Below, piece after piece: positions 18,819 to 28,611 of a stretch of 64,000 nucleotides of DNA (its first letter is position 1; each line of letters begins with the position of its first letter). A program made the position numbers and the translations under genes. Source of the DNA: Crocinitomicaceae bacterium. Lineage in GTDB: Bacteria > Bacteroidota > Bacteroidia > Flavobacteriales_D > Crocinitomicaceae. A model generated the notes under the pieces. That model had not been told where the DNA came from, searched no databases, and worked only from the letters and a program-made list of their open reading frames with translations. The stretch covers positions 175,674 through 239,673 of the forward strand of contig JANRBR010000039.1 in NCBI GenBank assembly GCA_030727405.1. Reading direction: 5' to 3'.

Positions 18819-21800
18819 GTGTCTAAACCATTATACTACCATTCACGATTTAAAAAAATAAAGGCGGTTTACATCGCATTATTTCTATTGTTATGGACTG
18901 GAAATGCGAGCGCTCAAAATGGTTTCAACTTACCTTTCCCTATTTTTAACCCGATGAATCCTTATCAAAACTTACCACAAAGTTTTGACCTAGGTGATCC
19001 GAGCTCCATGCAGCAGACCATCGTATTTGATCCTGAAACAGGTCAATACGTTTTCAAAGAAACTCTAGGTAAAAACACATTATTATACCGGAATCCATCT
19101 AAGATGAGCCTCGAGGACTACCTCGAATACAACGAAAAAAAATCGTTGAAAATGGACTGGCAAGAGATCATTGATGAACAAACGGCTGAAAACCGCACCT
19201 TCGAATTGCCCATTAAAATTGGAAGCAAAGCCTTTACAAGTATTTTTGGTTCGGATGAAATTAAAATCATTCCTGGAGGTAACCTAGAATTATCTCTGGG
19301 CTTAAATCATTCGCGGGTGGACAATCCATTGTTGCCGATGAGGCAACGTAAAATCACGCGTTTTGACTTCAATCAAAACATCAATATGGACATTACTGGT
19401 CAAATTGGTACAAAGATGAAGTTGAACATGAAGTACAACACAGCAGCCAATTTTGATTTCGAGAACATTTCAAAAATTGAACACACAGGAAAAGAGGACG
19501 AAATCATACAAAAAATTGCATTGGGAAATGTGGCCTTGGATCTTCCAACCTCCCTGATTCAAGGATCACAGACCTTATTCGGTGTGAAAACACAATTAAA
19601 ATTTGGTCGTTCCACCTTTGATTTAATTGCGGCAGCATCTAAAGGTAAACGAACAGAAATCAACGTAACCGGTAAAGCTCAAATCCAAAAATTTGAAATA
19701 TCTGCTGATAACTACGAAGCGAATCGCCATTATTTCTTGAATCTATACCATCAGCAACATTACGATACGGCAATGTCAACTTTGCCTATGGTTAATTCAA
19801 CCGCATTTATTACAAGAATCGAGGTTTGGGTAACCAATCGAACAAGCAACACTGAAAACACACGTAACATTGTTGCTTTTTCGGATTTAGGGGAAGCTTT
19901 GGAAAGCAATTGTCAAGGTAATCCAGGTTCTTACAGCGGAGGTGAATTTCCAGATAACCAAGCAAATGGACTGTACGACTGGGCAGCAAATCAACCCATG
20001 ATTCGAGGATTTGTTAATTCGGTGACCGCTCTTTCCACTCAAGTCAATTCACCTGGACCCTTTGTTCAAGCCATTGATTTTGAAAAAGTGGAAAATGCAC
20101 GGAAATTAACAGATGCAGAGTTCACGTACAATTCACTTCTTGGATACATTTCCCTTAGTAATGCATTGAATAACGACGAAGTTTTAGCTGTAGCATACGA
20201 ATACACCTATCGAGGAGAAACCTTTCAAGTGGGTGAATTCTCTACAGATGGTGCCAGTGGACAAGAAGCGCTAGTGCTCAAATTAATCAAGCCAACCATC
20301 ACCAATCCAAAAAATAAAATTTGGGATTTGATGATGAAAAACGTTTATTCCATCGGAGCTTATCAAGTGGATCAACTTGGATTCAAAATCGATGTGTATT
20401 ACAACAACAAAGAAACCTCCGTTCTACAACCATTTATGCCCTTTGATGGCATCGATAAAAAACAAATCGTGACCTTGTTGGACATGGATAAAATCAACCA
20501 AAACAACCAACCGTTTTCAGATGGTGTTTTTGATTTCGCACCGTTTAACATCGTTGGAAACAAAATTGATAATGGAGGAACGATCAACAAGAAAAATGGC
20601 CGTATTTTCTTCAGTACAGTTGAACCATTTGGAAAAACACTAGCTGAAAAACTTACCGATGCAGGTGTGCCTCAAGTGAACGTTGGTAAAATTGCCTTCA
20701 CCGAATTATACGATTCTACCAAAACTGCGGCTCAACAAATCCCAAGTAAAAATCGCTTTGTGTTCAAAGGAGAGTTCCAATCTTCGATTAGTTCGGAAAT
20801 TCCATTGAACGTCATGAACATTCCTCAAGGAGCTGTCGTGGTGACGGCTGGTGGCATACGCCTGATTGAAGGAACAGATTACACCGTTGATTATGCATTT
20901 AGCCGCGTGAAGATCCTCAATACCGGAATTCTTGAATCCAATACCCCAATCAAAATTACCATTGAAAGTAATTCTGTCTTTGGTTTCCAAGCTAGATCTA
21001 TGATGGGTGGTCACTATCAATACCGTTTCAACGAGAACATTAAATTAGGAGCTACCTACATTCGAATGATGGAGCGTCCCGTTACGCAAAAAGTTGATTT
21101 TGGAAACGAACCATTCAAAAACAGCATGTTAGGCTTGGATTTTTCCCTCCGAACAAATGTACCGTTCCTCACAAAATTAGTTGATCTATTGCCGGTGATC
21201 TCCACCAATCAAATGTCCACTTTATCCCTTACTGGTGAATACGCTCACCTCATCCCTGGTCAACCAAAAGCGATCAATAAATCAGGAACATCCTACATTG
21301 ATGATTTCGAAGCGAGTCAGAGTGCCATCGATTTACGTCAGTTCTCGGCGTGGAGAATGGCATCCATACCACAAGGTCAACCTGACTTATTTCCAGAAGC
21401 AAGTTCGAAAAACCTGAGTTCCGGTTTTAAAAGGGCGAAAGCAGTTTGGTACACCATTGACCCTGTTTTCTATCAAAGCAATTCCCTCACTCCTCAACAC
21501 ATCAAGCAGAATCCAACAATGCTTACGGATAGTCGTCAACGTTTGGTAAATCAAATTGACATCTTCCCGAATCTGCAGCAACAGTATGGATCGATATCCA
21601 ATATTCCTATATTGGATCTTGCATTCTATCCTACGGAGCGTGGAATGTACAATTATGACACAACGAATACCGTAGACTCATTGGGGCGATTTGTGAATCC
21701 AGAAAATCGATGGGGTGGCATCATGCGCGGATTAACAACCAACGATTTTGAAGTAGCAAACATTGAATTCATCCAGTTTTGGGTTTTAGATCCATTCAAT

Positions 21801-24800
21801 GAAGATGCTGAAAATGAAAATCCCAATACCTTTCACACAGGTGGGGATTTGTATTTTAACTTAGGAAACATATCTGAAGATGTACTTCCTGATTCTCGTA
21901 AAAGTTATGAGAATGGACTTCCTGCTGACTTAGGTGTCCCGTTAACGGATAACATGGATACAACGGCTTGGTCGCGCATTTCGACACAGCAAATTGTTGT
22001 CAATGCATTTGATAACGATCCTGCATCTAGAAAAAATCAGGATGTCGGCATCGACGGTTGGAAAAACAACCAAGAACAAACGTCCTATCAATCTTATGTT
22101 AACTGGGTTCAAAATAATCCGACTCTCAATGCAAGTACCAAAGCTCGCATGATTTCCGATCCATCGAATGATGATTACACCTATTACTTAGATGATAATT
22201 ACGACAATGCGCAGTTAGATATTTTAGGACGTTACAAACGTTACAACGGGATGGAAGGGAATTCACCGACAACAGAAATGTCTGATACAGCAAATGTAGC
22301 AGGATATCCAACTCAGGCAAGTAACCAACCGGATAACGAGGACATAAATCAAGACAACAACTTGGCAGAAAGTGAAAGTTACTTTCAATACCGAGTAAGC
22401 ATGCGTCCAAATGATTTACAACAAGTTGGTAATAATTTCATCACCAACAAACAAGTGTATCAAAACGGTACGAAAACAGAAACCTGGTACCAGTTTAAAG
22501 TACCTTTAAATGCTTTTGAAAAGCGCATTAATGGGATCCAAGATTTTCGATCCATTCGATTTATGCGGATGTTTTTGAAAAACTTTGACGAGGAAGTGGT
22601 GCTTCGTTTTGCTCGTTTGGAATTGATCCGTGGTGAATGGCGTCGTTACACGCAAGATTTAACTCAACCAGGTTTAAGTGTTCAAACGGATCCTAACTTA
22701 ACCACCTTCAATATTGCCGCTTTGAACATCGAAGAAAATGGTCAGCGTCAGCCAATTAACTACGTTATTCCTCCTGGGATAACACGTGAAATCGATCCTT
22801 CCCAAGTGTACCAACGTCAAATGAATGAGCAATCTTTGGTGCTGGAAATATGCAACCTTCAGGATGGAGATGCGCGAGCGGCTTATCGAAATGTTCAATT
22901 TGATGTCCGCACATACAAAAAAATGAAAATGTTTGTTCACGCAGAGTCCGTTGTTCAAAATCAATTAAAAGACAATGAGCTGAGCATATTTGTCCGTTTA
23001 GGTACAGATTACGTTGAAAATTATTACGAATATGAACTTCCCATGAAGGTGACTGATTGGGGAACAAGTGACCCTGAATCCATTTGGGCAGCGGCGAACA
23101 ACATTGAAATCGTTTTTGATGATCTCTTAAATTTAAAAACAGAACGAAACAAAAAAGTGGAGCAAGGTGCTCCGGGAGTTTCTTATGTGAATGAATATGA
23201 AATTGCCGATCCTCAAAATGCACAACGCAAAATAAAAGTCAAGGGAAGTCCAAACTTACAAGGCATGCGAACCATTATGATTGGCGTTCGCAATCCATTA
23301 AAAACAGATCCGGATAACATTTGGCAGCCAGATGCTGGAGATGCAGAGTGCGTCAATGTTTGGGTGAACGAATTGCGATTAACCGATTTCGTTAGCGATG
23401 GTGGTGACGCTGCGATCGGACAAATGCAAGTACAATTAGCTGATTTCGCCAATATTTCAGCTTCAGGGAACTATTCTGGTATCAACTGGGGTAGTGTCGA
23501 TAGCCGCGTTCAAGATCGTCAACGTAATCAAAAAGTTGGTTTCGATATGAACACAACGGTCCAATTGGGACAGTTCTTTGGAAAACAAGCTCGTGTCTCA
23601 TTGCCATTCTTCTACGGATATTCTTTAGGAGTGATTACACCTGAATATGATCCGTTTAATCCTGACATCAAATTATCAAATTATGATTTAGCCACTCGTA
23701 AAGAACGAGCTAAACTTGGTCAAGACTTTACGGAACGTCGCTCTTTCAACTTTACCAATGTTCGCAAAGAAGCAAAAGCGGGAACCAAGCCTCAATTTTG
23801 GAACATTTCCAACTGGTCTGCTACATACGCCTTTGCTGAAAATTTAAAACGCGATTTCAATATTACTGCTGATCGTACAAAAACGTGGACAGGAGCATTA
23901 AATTACAACTACACGTTTTCAGGAAAAGCAATTGAGCCATTTAAAAAATGGGCGCCTGTTCAAAAATCTCCTTGGTTAAAATGGATCAAAGAATTTAATC
24001 TTTTCTTACTCCCGAAAAACATCACTTTCACGAATGACTATTCGCGCATATACAATGAAAGACAAGTAAGAAACATCATTGTTCCTAGCTACGAATTTGA
24101 ACCAATTTACTTGAAACGATTTGATTGGAATCGTAATTATCAAATTGGTTATGACCTTACCAAAAACCTCAAAACGACCTTCCGTGCAACGAATAAATCC
24201 ATCTTTGTTGAAGGAAATCACGGAGTAGATCGTGCAACGAATCCAGAAGGATACCGCGAGTTTATGGATACCATTCGTTCACAAATCAGCACCTTTGGTA
24301 GAACCATGGACTATTCTCACAACTATAGTGTGAGTTATAACATCCCATTGAATAAATTCCCATTAACAAATTGGATTACTTCCAATGTGAAGTACACCGG
24401 AACATTCAATTGGCAACGAGCACCACTTGGTCAAGCTCCATTTGGAAATACCATTCAGAACAACCGCACGGTAAACATGACGCTACAAGGAAATTTTGTT
24501 ACGCTTTATAACAAAATCCCTTATTTCAAGCGCGTACTTTCGGATGGAAAGGGCATGAAAGGAAATGTCAATTCCAAAGTTGGAAATGATGGCCGAGATG
24601 GAGGTGCAGGTGGGAAACCAAAAGCTGGAACAGTTAAATTGCCAGAATTTAAACCTGAGAAGCCAATTGAAGAAATGACGGCGAAAGAATTGAAACAATA
24701 CGAACGTCAGAAAAAACGCTTTGATCGCAAGCAAATTCGAATACAAGCCATAAAAGACAAAGAAAAAGTAAAGGTGAATCCGATCGGTGGATTCTTTGCA

Positions 24801-26174
24801 AGGTTGATTATGAGCGTTCGAAATGTATCCGGTACATATGCCTTAACAGATGGTACCATGTTGCCAGGATACAATCAAGAATCCAGTGTCCTTGGAATGA
24901 ATGGCACGAGTCTTGGAATGTCCGGTTTCGTCTTCGGAAAACAAGGATATGATCTACTTGGCAGATCCAACGGCTACAACGTAAGTACATTGGCGCGAGA
25001 CAATAATTGGTTGGTGCAAAATGAAAACTTAAACAAACAATTTACCACCACACACACCGCAAACCTTCAATTAAAGGCAACGCTTGAACCGATCAAGGAT
25101 TTAAATGTCAACCTAAATTTAAGCCGAAATTACAGTACGAATTCAGGTGAATTCTATCGATGGAATACGACCACCAATGCTTTTGAAAGTCAAAGCAAAT
25201 TCGAAACGAGTACACTGACTTATACTACGGTAACCTGGGGGTCCGCCTTCATTAAAGAAGGAAAAGACTTTTCCTCTTCTGTGTTCCAAAACATGTTGAA
25301 CAATCGCCAACAAGTATCTCAACTTTTAGGTGCACAAAACCCGAATTCGAGTTTGCTTCCGAATGGATACTACAGCGGTTACTCGGGGTCTCAACAAGAA
25401 GTTGTCATGGGAGCTTTCTTGTCGGCATATACCAATTCAACGATCGATTCGAAATCCATTTCTCCTCTTTCAAATTTACCATTACCAAACTGGACCATTA
25501 ACTACAATGGGCTTTCTAAATTTGCCTTTGCGAAGGATGTGGTAAAATCATTTAAACTGAATCATGGTTATACGTCCTCTGTTTCTGTAAACGGCATGCA
25601 AACCAATTTGAACGCAACAGTAGATGCAAATGGATACGCTACAGGTCAAGACATCAACAACAACTATATTGCTTCCATGCAAATTCAAAACATTACCATT
25701 ACGGAACGTTTCTCGCCGCTCATTGGAATGTTGGCAACTTGGAACATTTTAGGAAAAAACATCACCACCAACTTTCAATACAAAAAAGACCGTCAAACGA
25801 CCCTTTCTCTTAATAACAACCAAGTTACTGAAGTTCTAGGAAAAGAAATCGTTGTTGGAACCGTTATTAATATCCCGAAATTGAAATTACCTGTACGTAG
25901 TTTAAAACCAAGTGACTTATTGATCAACATAAATTTCTCTTTCCGTGATAATTCTACAGTGATACGAAAAGTAATTGAACAGACGAATCAAGCTACTGCG
26001 GGTCAAACTACCGTCAGTTTCAAACTCGATGCCAATTACAAACTTTCAGAGCATTTAAGTGCTATTTTCTATTACGAGCAATTCCTAAATACACCAAAGG
26101 TATTCATCAGTTATCCAACAGGAAACTTAAAAACAGGAATTACCTTGCGTTTTGACTTGAATGGATTGAAATAA
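18819..26174 (+). CDS. sprA: Type IX secretion outer-membrane translocon SprA
   Basis: A 2451-residue protein, the size expected of SprA/Sov, the very large outer-membrane beta-barrel through which T9SS cargo crosses. It starts with GTG ('MSKPLYYHSRFKKIKAVY'), followed by a hydrophobic signal segment ending near 'NASA-QNGFNLPFPIF'. Family-type features include the long N-terminal plug-like region, 'GTSYIDDFEASQSAIDLRQF', and alternating polar/aromatic strands through the C-terminal half to the terminal 'GITLRFDLNGLK'. A Lys-rich linker (about 1940-1985) interrupts the C-terminal barrel region. It sits behind maeB and ruvA and its stop overlaps the GNAT start by one base. Three likely T9SS cargo proteins are encoded in this window. 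Confidence 0.96.
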   Translation: MSKPLYYHSRFKKIKAVYIALFLLLWTGNASAQNGFNLPFPIFNPMNPYQNLPQSFDLGDPSSMQQTIVFDPETGQYVFKETLGKNTLLYRNPSKMSLEDYLEYNEKKSLKMDWQEIIDEQTAENRTFELPIKIGSKAFTSIFGSDEIKIIPGGNLELSLGLNHSRVDNPLLPMRQRKITRFDFNQNINMDITGQIGTKMKLNMKYNTAANFDFENISKIEHTGKEDEIIQKIALGNVALDLPTSLIQGSQTLFGVKTQLKFGRSTFDLIAAASKGKRTEINVTGKAQIQKFEISADNYEANRHYFLNLYHQQHYDTAMSTLPMVNSTAFITRIEVWVTNRTSNTENTRNIVAFSDLGEALESNCQGNPGSYSGGEFPDNQANGLYDWAANQPMIRGFVNSVTALSTQVNSPGPFVQAIDFEKVENARKLTDAEFTYNSLLGYISLSNALNNDEVLAVAYEYTYRGETFQVGEFSTDGASGQEALVLKLIKPTITNPKNKIWDLMMKNVYSIGAYQVDQLGFKIDVYYNNKETSVLQPFMPFDGIDKKQIVTLLDMDKINQNNQPFSDGVFDFAPFNIVGNKIDNGGTINKKNGRIFFSTVEPFGKTLAEKLTDAGVPQVNVGKIAFTELYDSTKTAAQQIPSKNRFVFKGEFQSSISSEIPLNVMNIPQGAVVVTAGGIRLIEGTDYTVDYAFSRVKILNTGILESNTPIKITIESNSVFGFQARSMMGGHYQYRFNENIKLGATYIRMMERPVTQKVDFGNEPFKNSMLGLDFSLRTNVPFLTKLVDLLPVISTNQMSTLSLTGEYAHLIPGQPKAINKSGTSYIDDFEASQSAIDLRQFSAWRMASIPQGQPDLFPEASSKNLSSGFKRAKAVWYTIDPVFYQSNSLTPQHIKQNPTMLTDSRQRLVNQIDIFPNLQQQYGSISNIPILDLAFYPTERGMYNYDTTNTVDSLGRFVNPENRWGGIMRGLTTNDFEVANIEFIQFWVLDPFNEDAENENPNTFHTGGDLYFNLGNISEDVLPDSRKSYENGLPADLGVPLTDNMDTTAWSRISTQQIVVNAFDNDPASRKNQDVGIDGWKNNQEQTSYQSYVNWVQNNPTLNASTKARMISDPSNDDYTYYLDDNYDNAQLDILGRYKRYNGMEGNSPTTEMSDTANVAGYPTQASNQPDNEDINQDNNLAESESYFQYRVSMRPNDLQQVGNNFITNKQVYQNGTKTETWYQFKVPLNAFEKRINGIQDFRSIRFMRMFLKNFDEEVVLRFARLELIRGEWRRYTQDLTQPGLSVQTDPNLTTFNIAALNIEENGQRQPINYVIPPGITREIDPSQVYQRQMNEQSLVLEICNLQDGDARAAYRNVQFDVRTYKKMKMFVHAESVVQNQLKDNELSIFVRLGTDYVENYYEYELPMKVTDWGTSDPESIWAAANNIEIVFDDLLNLKTERNKKVEQGAPGVSYVNEYEIADPQNAQRKIKVKGSPNLQGMRTIMIGVRNPLKTDPDNIWQPDAGDAECVNVWVNELRLTDFVSDGGDAAIGQMQVQLADFANISASGNYSGINWGSVDSRVQDRQRNQKVGFDMNTTVQLGQFFGKQARVSLPFFYGYSLGVITPEYDPFNPDIKLSNYDLATRKERAKLGQDFTERRSFNFTNVRKEAKAGTKPQFWNISNWSATYAFAENLKRDFNITADRTKTWTGALNYNYTFSGKAIEPFKKWAPVQKSPWLKWIKEFNLFLLPKNITFTNDYSRIYNERQVRNIIVPSYEFEPIYLKRFDWNRNYQIGYDLTKNLKTTFRATNKSIFVEGNHGVDRATNPEGYREFMDTIRSQISTFGRTMDYSHNYSVSYNIPLNKFPLTNWITSNVKYTGTFNWQRAPLGQAPFGNTIQNNRTVNMTLQGNFVTLYNKIPYFKRVLSDGKGMKGNVNSKVGNDGRDGGAGGKPKAGTVKLPEFKPEKPIEEMTAKELKQYERQKKRFDRKQIRIQAIKDKEKVKVNPIGGFFARLIMSVRNVSGTYALTDGTMLPGYNQESSVLGMNGTSLGMSGFVFGKQGYDLLGRSNGYNVSTLARDNNWLVQNENLNKQFTTTHTANLQLKATLEPIKDLNVNLNLSRNYSTNSGEFYRWNTTTNAFESQSKFETSTLTYTTVTWGSAFIKEGKDFSSSVFQNMLNNRQQVSQLLGAQNPNSSLLPNGYYSGYSGSQQEVVMGAFLSAYTNSTIDSKSISPLSNLPLPNWTINYNGLSKFAFAKDVVKSFKLNHGYTSSVSVNGMQTNLNATVDANGYATGQDINNNYIASMQIQNITITERFSPLIGMLATWNILGKNITTNFQYKKDRQTTLSLNNNQVTEVLGKEIVVGTVINIPKLKLPVRSLKPSDLLININFSFRDNSTVIRKVIEQTNQATAGQTTVSFKLDANYKLSEHLSAIFYYEQFLNTPKVFISYPTGNLKTGITLRFDLNGLK

Positions 26175-26623
26175 TGAACGTCGTCATTCGTGCTGCCAAA
26201 CCAACAGATGTTCCATCAATCTTTGAGTTGATCAAAGAATTAGCACTTTACGAAAAAGCACCAGAACAAGTAAGCAACACCAGTAAAGGATTAGAAGAGG
26301 ACCTCTTCGAGAAAAACCTTTGCCAGGCAATTGTTGCTGAAATAGATGCTGAAATAGTGGGCTTCGCATTACATTACACCTCCTACTCTACCTGGAAAGG
26401 AGCTTGTCTTTACTTGGAAGACTTCTACGTAAAAGAGGATAAACGAACGCTTGGAATCGGTCAACTGCTGTTTGATGAAATCATCCGCATCGCAAAGGAG
26501 TCAAAAGTAAAACGCATGGACTGGCAAGTATTAGCTTGGAACGAACCTGCAATTCGCTTTTATCAAAAACAGCAAGCAATTTTAGACCCGGAATGGTTGA
26601 ATGGACGCTTATTTTTTGAGTGA
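26174..26623 (+). CDS. GNAT-family N-acetyltransferase
   Basis: A 149-residue GNAT protein close to the spermidine/diamine N-acetyltransferase group: 'VVIRAAKPTDVPSIFELIKE' at the start, 'YLEDFYVKEDKRTLGIGQLL' (acetyl-CoA-binding motif A, with IGQLL in place of GxG/A-L) and 'VLAWNEPAIRFYQKQ'. It acetylates a small amine or a protein N-terminus; substrate not determinable. TAATG overlap with sprA indicates translational coupling, though a functional tie to secretion is not implied. Confidence 0.85.
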   Translation: MNVVIRAAKPTDVPSIFELIKELALYEKAPEQVSNTSKGLEEDLFEKNLCQAIVAEIDAEIVGFALHYTSYSTWKGACLYLEDFYVKEDKRTLGIGQLLFDEIIRIAKESKVKRMDWQVLAWNEPAIRFYQKQQAILDPEWLNGRLFFE

Positions 26624-26662
26624 TGTGCAAGTTTCTCTTCATCTTGACATCTAATTAAAACT

Positions 26663-27232
26663 GTGTCCAAGGAAATTGATATCACCGCCCTCCAAAGTGG
26701 AAACATACAAGCTTTCGAGCAACTCGTAAGCCTTTTTGAAAAAAAGGTCCTCAACATGTGTTGGCACCTTTTACACAACCAAGAGGAAGCAGAAGATGCC
26801 ACGCAAGATGTCTTTATTGCCATTTATCAATCAAAACACTTGTTTAAAGGAGAGTCGCAACTATCCACATGGATTCACCGCATCACCTTGAACAAATGCC
26901 TGGAATACATGCGACGTGCCAAACGAAAAAAACGGTTTGGAATAAAAGTTCCAATTGATGATTCCTTCTTAGGACGGGGGGATGAATCCCAGCTCAATCC
27001 AGAACAAGAACTAATGGAACGGGAACGATCCAAAGCATTTTATCTGGCAGTACAACAGCTATCTGAAAATCAAAGGGTTGCATATTCACTACATCACTTT
27101 GAGGATTTGAGTTATAAAGAAATCAGTGAAAGCATGAACCTATCCCTTTCGGCCATAGAATCGCTGATCTTTCGTGCAAAACAACACTTATTAAAACAAC
27201 TAAAAGACCCCATTCTACAAAATTGGATTTGA
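26663..27232 (+). CDS. ECF-type RNA polymerase sigma factor
   Basis: A 189-residue group IV sigma factor with region 2 ('EEAEDATQDVFIAIYQSKHLF' and 'STWIHRITLNKCLEYMRR') and region 4 ('LSENQRVAYSLHHFEDLSYKEISESM' followed by 'SLSAIESLIFRAKQHL'). It begins with GTG after a 39-base gap. The following small one-TM gene and the metal-sensor-like gene place it in a CnrH/CnrY/CnrX-type arrangement: a membrane anti-sigma factor would hold it until the periplasmic sensor binds metal. Its own promoter is not obvious. Target promoters are unknown, but the genes just downstream are the natural candidates. Confidence 0.9.
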   Translation: MSKEIDITALQSGNIQAFEQLVSLFEKKVLNMCWHLLHNQEEAEDATQDVFIAIYQSKHLFKGESQLSTWIHRITLNKCLEYMRRAKRKKRFGIKVPIDDSFLGRGDESQLNPEQELMERERSKAFYLAVQQLSENQRVAYSLHHFEDLSYKEISESMNLSLSAIESLIFRAKQHLLKQLKDPILQNWI

Positions 27233-27279
27233 TACACAAGGATTACAACACATTAACATCTAAGTAATTAGAAAAGAAC

Positions 27280-27516
27280 ATGAAAAACAAACGAACGATT
27301 CAACCATTAGAAGTCAGCACTTCACTTCATGATAAACTCATGAAAAGTCCGGTTTATGCTCAAAAAATGAAATCGCGCACACTGACCGTTAGTATCATTA
27401 CAACACTTTTGATTCTAATCAACCTATTTTATTATATGTCAAACCAAGAAAATTTAGCTGAAAATCAAATTCTTGAGACGCAATATGCTAATTTTGGTTC
27501 CGACCTTTCCATCTAA
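27280..27516 (+). CDS. Small single-TM protein, candidate anti-sigma factor (CnrY-like position)
   Basis: A 78-residue protein I do not recognise by sequence. Residues 1-32 are polar and basic (cytoplasmic by the positive-inside rule), 33-53 form one hydrophobic helix ('TLTVSIITTLLILINLFYYM'), and ~25 residues follow outside. This is the layout of minimal anti-sigma factors such as CnrY: a short sigma-binding tail, one helix and a short periplasmic end. Its position directly after an ECF sigma gene and before a periplasmic sensor-like gene supports that role. The function is inferred from context. Confidence 0.6.
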   Translation: MKNKRTIQPLEVSTSLHDKLMKSPVYAQKMKSRTLTVSIITTLLILINLFYYMSNQENLAENQILETQYANFGSDLSI

Positions 27517-27526
27517 AACTGTAAAA

Positions 27527-27964
27527 ATGAAAGCAAATCGCCTCCTAGTTCTTTGCATGGGAATATTGATTGTCATCAATGTCTTCCTTTTATTTGAGCG
27601 AAATAAACCGGAGCACGGTAATCCACCTCATCACCCAAAATTAAGCGTCGCTCTGGACATGAAAGGATTGGACGCAAAATGGGTCGACCGTGAATTTCAA
27701 CGCCACATTAAGGAAAAAGGCCGCTTTTTAGAACAACAAAAGACCTGGCGCATGAAACTCTTGTTAGATCGATCAAAAACAAAAGAAAATCAAGCTATTT
27801 TTGAAAAAATCAGTCGCCTTCAATTTCAAATTGACTCATGCACATTTGATCATTTCATGCGGGTAAAATCCAAATGTTCGAAGAAACAGGAGATTAAATT
27901 AAACAGCTTGGTGCGTCGCATGATACAGCGAGCAGGCAAACCTGGTCCACAAGGAAGACCATGA
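27527..27964 (+). CDS. Periplasmic heavy-metal-sensor-like protein (CnrX/CpxP/Spy type)
   Basis: A 145-residue protein with an N-terminal membrane anchor ('LLVLCMGILIVINVFLLF') and a helical, charged periplasmic domain. A His cluster ('HGNPPHHP') follows the anchor, then long helices with 'WVDREFQRHIKEKGRFLEQQ' and a 'CTFDHFMRVKSKC' segment that could supply metal ligands. Size, topology and helical hairpin character fit the Spy/CpxP/CnrX superfamily of stress and metal sensors. I use ATG 27527; the ORF track's earlier start at 27473 overlaps the previous gene out of frame. Its stop overlaps the MbnP start (ATGA). Metal identity unknown. Confidence 0.65.
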   Translation: MKANRLLVLCMGILIVINVFLLFERNKPEHGNPPHHPKLSVALDMKGLDAKWVDREFQRHIKEKGRFLEQQKTWRMKLLLDRSKTKENQAIFEKISRLQFQIDSCTFDHFMRVKSKCSKKQEIKLNSLVRRMIQRAGKPGPQGRP

Positions 27965-28611
27965 AACAATTTTTTATTTTCATTATCTTTTTGGTGCTTT
28001 TCCAACAGGCTCATACGCAATTGAATGTGTCTGTCTATTGGGGTAAAGATCAAATAGAGCTAGAAAAATATTACAAGCTTGGAAAGGATAGTTTGATCTT
28101 TCATGAATTGAAATTCTATCTTTCCGACTTTCAATTTAAACAAGAATCAAGGAAACATTTACAAGTGGGACCGAAACTTCTTGACCTTGAAGACACCAAT
28201 TCTCTTCATTTATTTTCAGGTTTTCCTGTTGAAGAATACCAATCCATCCGCTTCCATTTTGGACTAGATAGTTCGTATCACGTGTCTGAAATTGTCGATG
28301 GACCTTTGAATCCCATGAATGGCATGTATTGGGCATGGAATTCTGGTTACATTCAATTCAAATGTACAGGAACCTCATCATTGATTCCCTTACTTGACAA
28401 AACCTTTGAATTCCATTTAGGTGGATACCGTGAGCCGTTTGAAACGGTCGAATCCATTCAACTTCCAATCCTTGGAAACAAGCTCATTTTGGACATCAAA
28501 CCATTTTTTGAGCAAACGGTCGATTTACCATTGATACAACGTGTGATGATTCCGGGAAAAATGGCACAATCTTATTGTCGGAATCTTTCTAAATCCTTTC
28601 GTTCAGAATGA
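27961..28611 (+). CDS. MbnP family copper-binding protein
   Basis: A 216-residue secreted protein with a signal peptide ('FFIFIIFLVLFQQAHT-Q'). It matches the MbnP family: an early strand 'LNVSVYWGKDQIELEKYY', the central 'FYLSDFQFKQ', 'IRFHFGLD', and the conserved 'PLNPMNGMYWAWNSGYIQFK' block followed by 'FEFHLGGY'. In studied MbnP proteins one Trp is oxidised to kynurenine by the partner di-heme enzyme MbnH and helps bind copper; here Trp residues occur in the 'MYWAWNSG' block and near the N-terminus. Which of them is modified cannot be read. It overlaps both neighbours by 4 bases, so it is co-translated with the sensor and with MbnH. Confidence 0.82.
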   Translation: MKQFFIFIIFLVLFQQAHTQLNVSVYWGKDQIELEKYYKLGKDSLIFHELKFYLSDFQFKQESRKHLQVGPKLLDLEDTNSLHLFSGFPVEEYQSIRFHFGLDSSYHVSEIVDGPLNPMNGMYWAWNSGYIQFKCTGTSSLIPLLDKTFEFHLGGYREPFETVESIQLPILGNKLILDIKPFFEQTVDLPLIQRVMIPGKMAQSYCRNLSKSFRSE

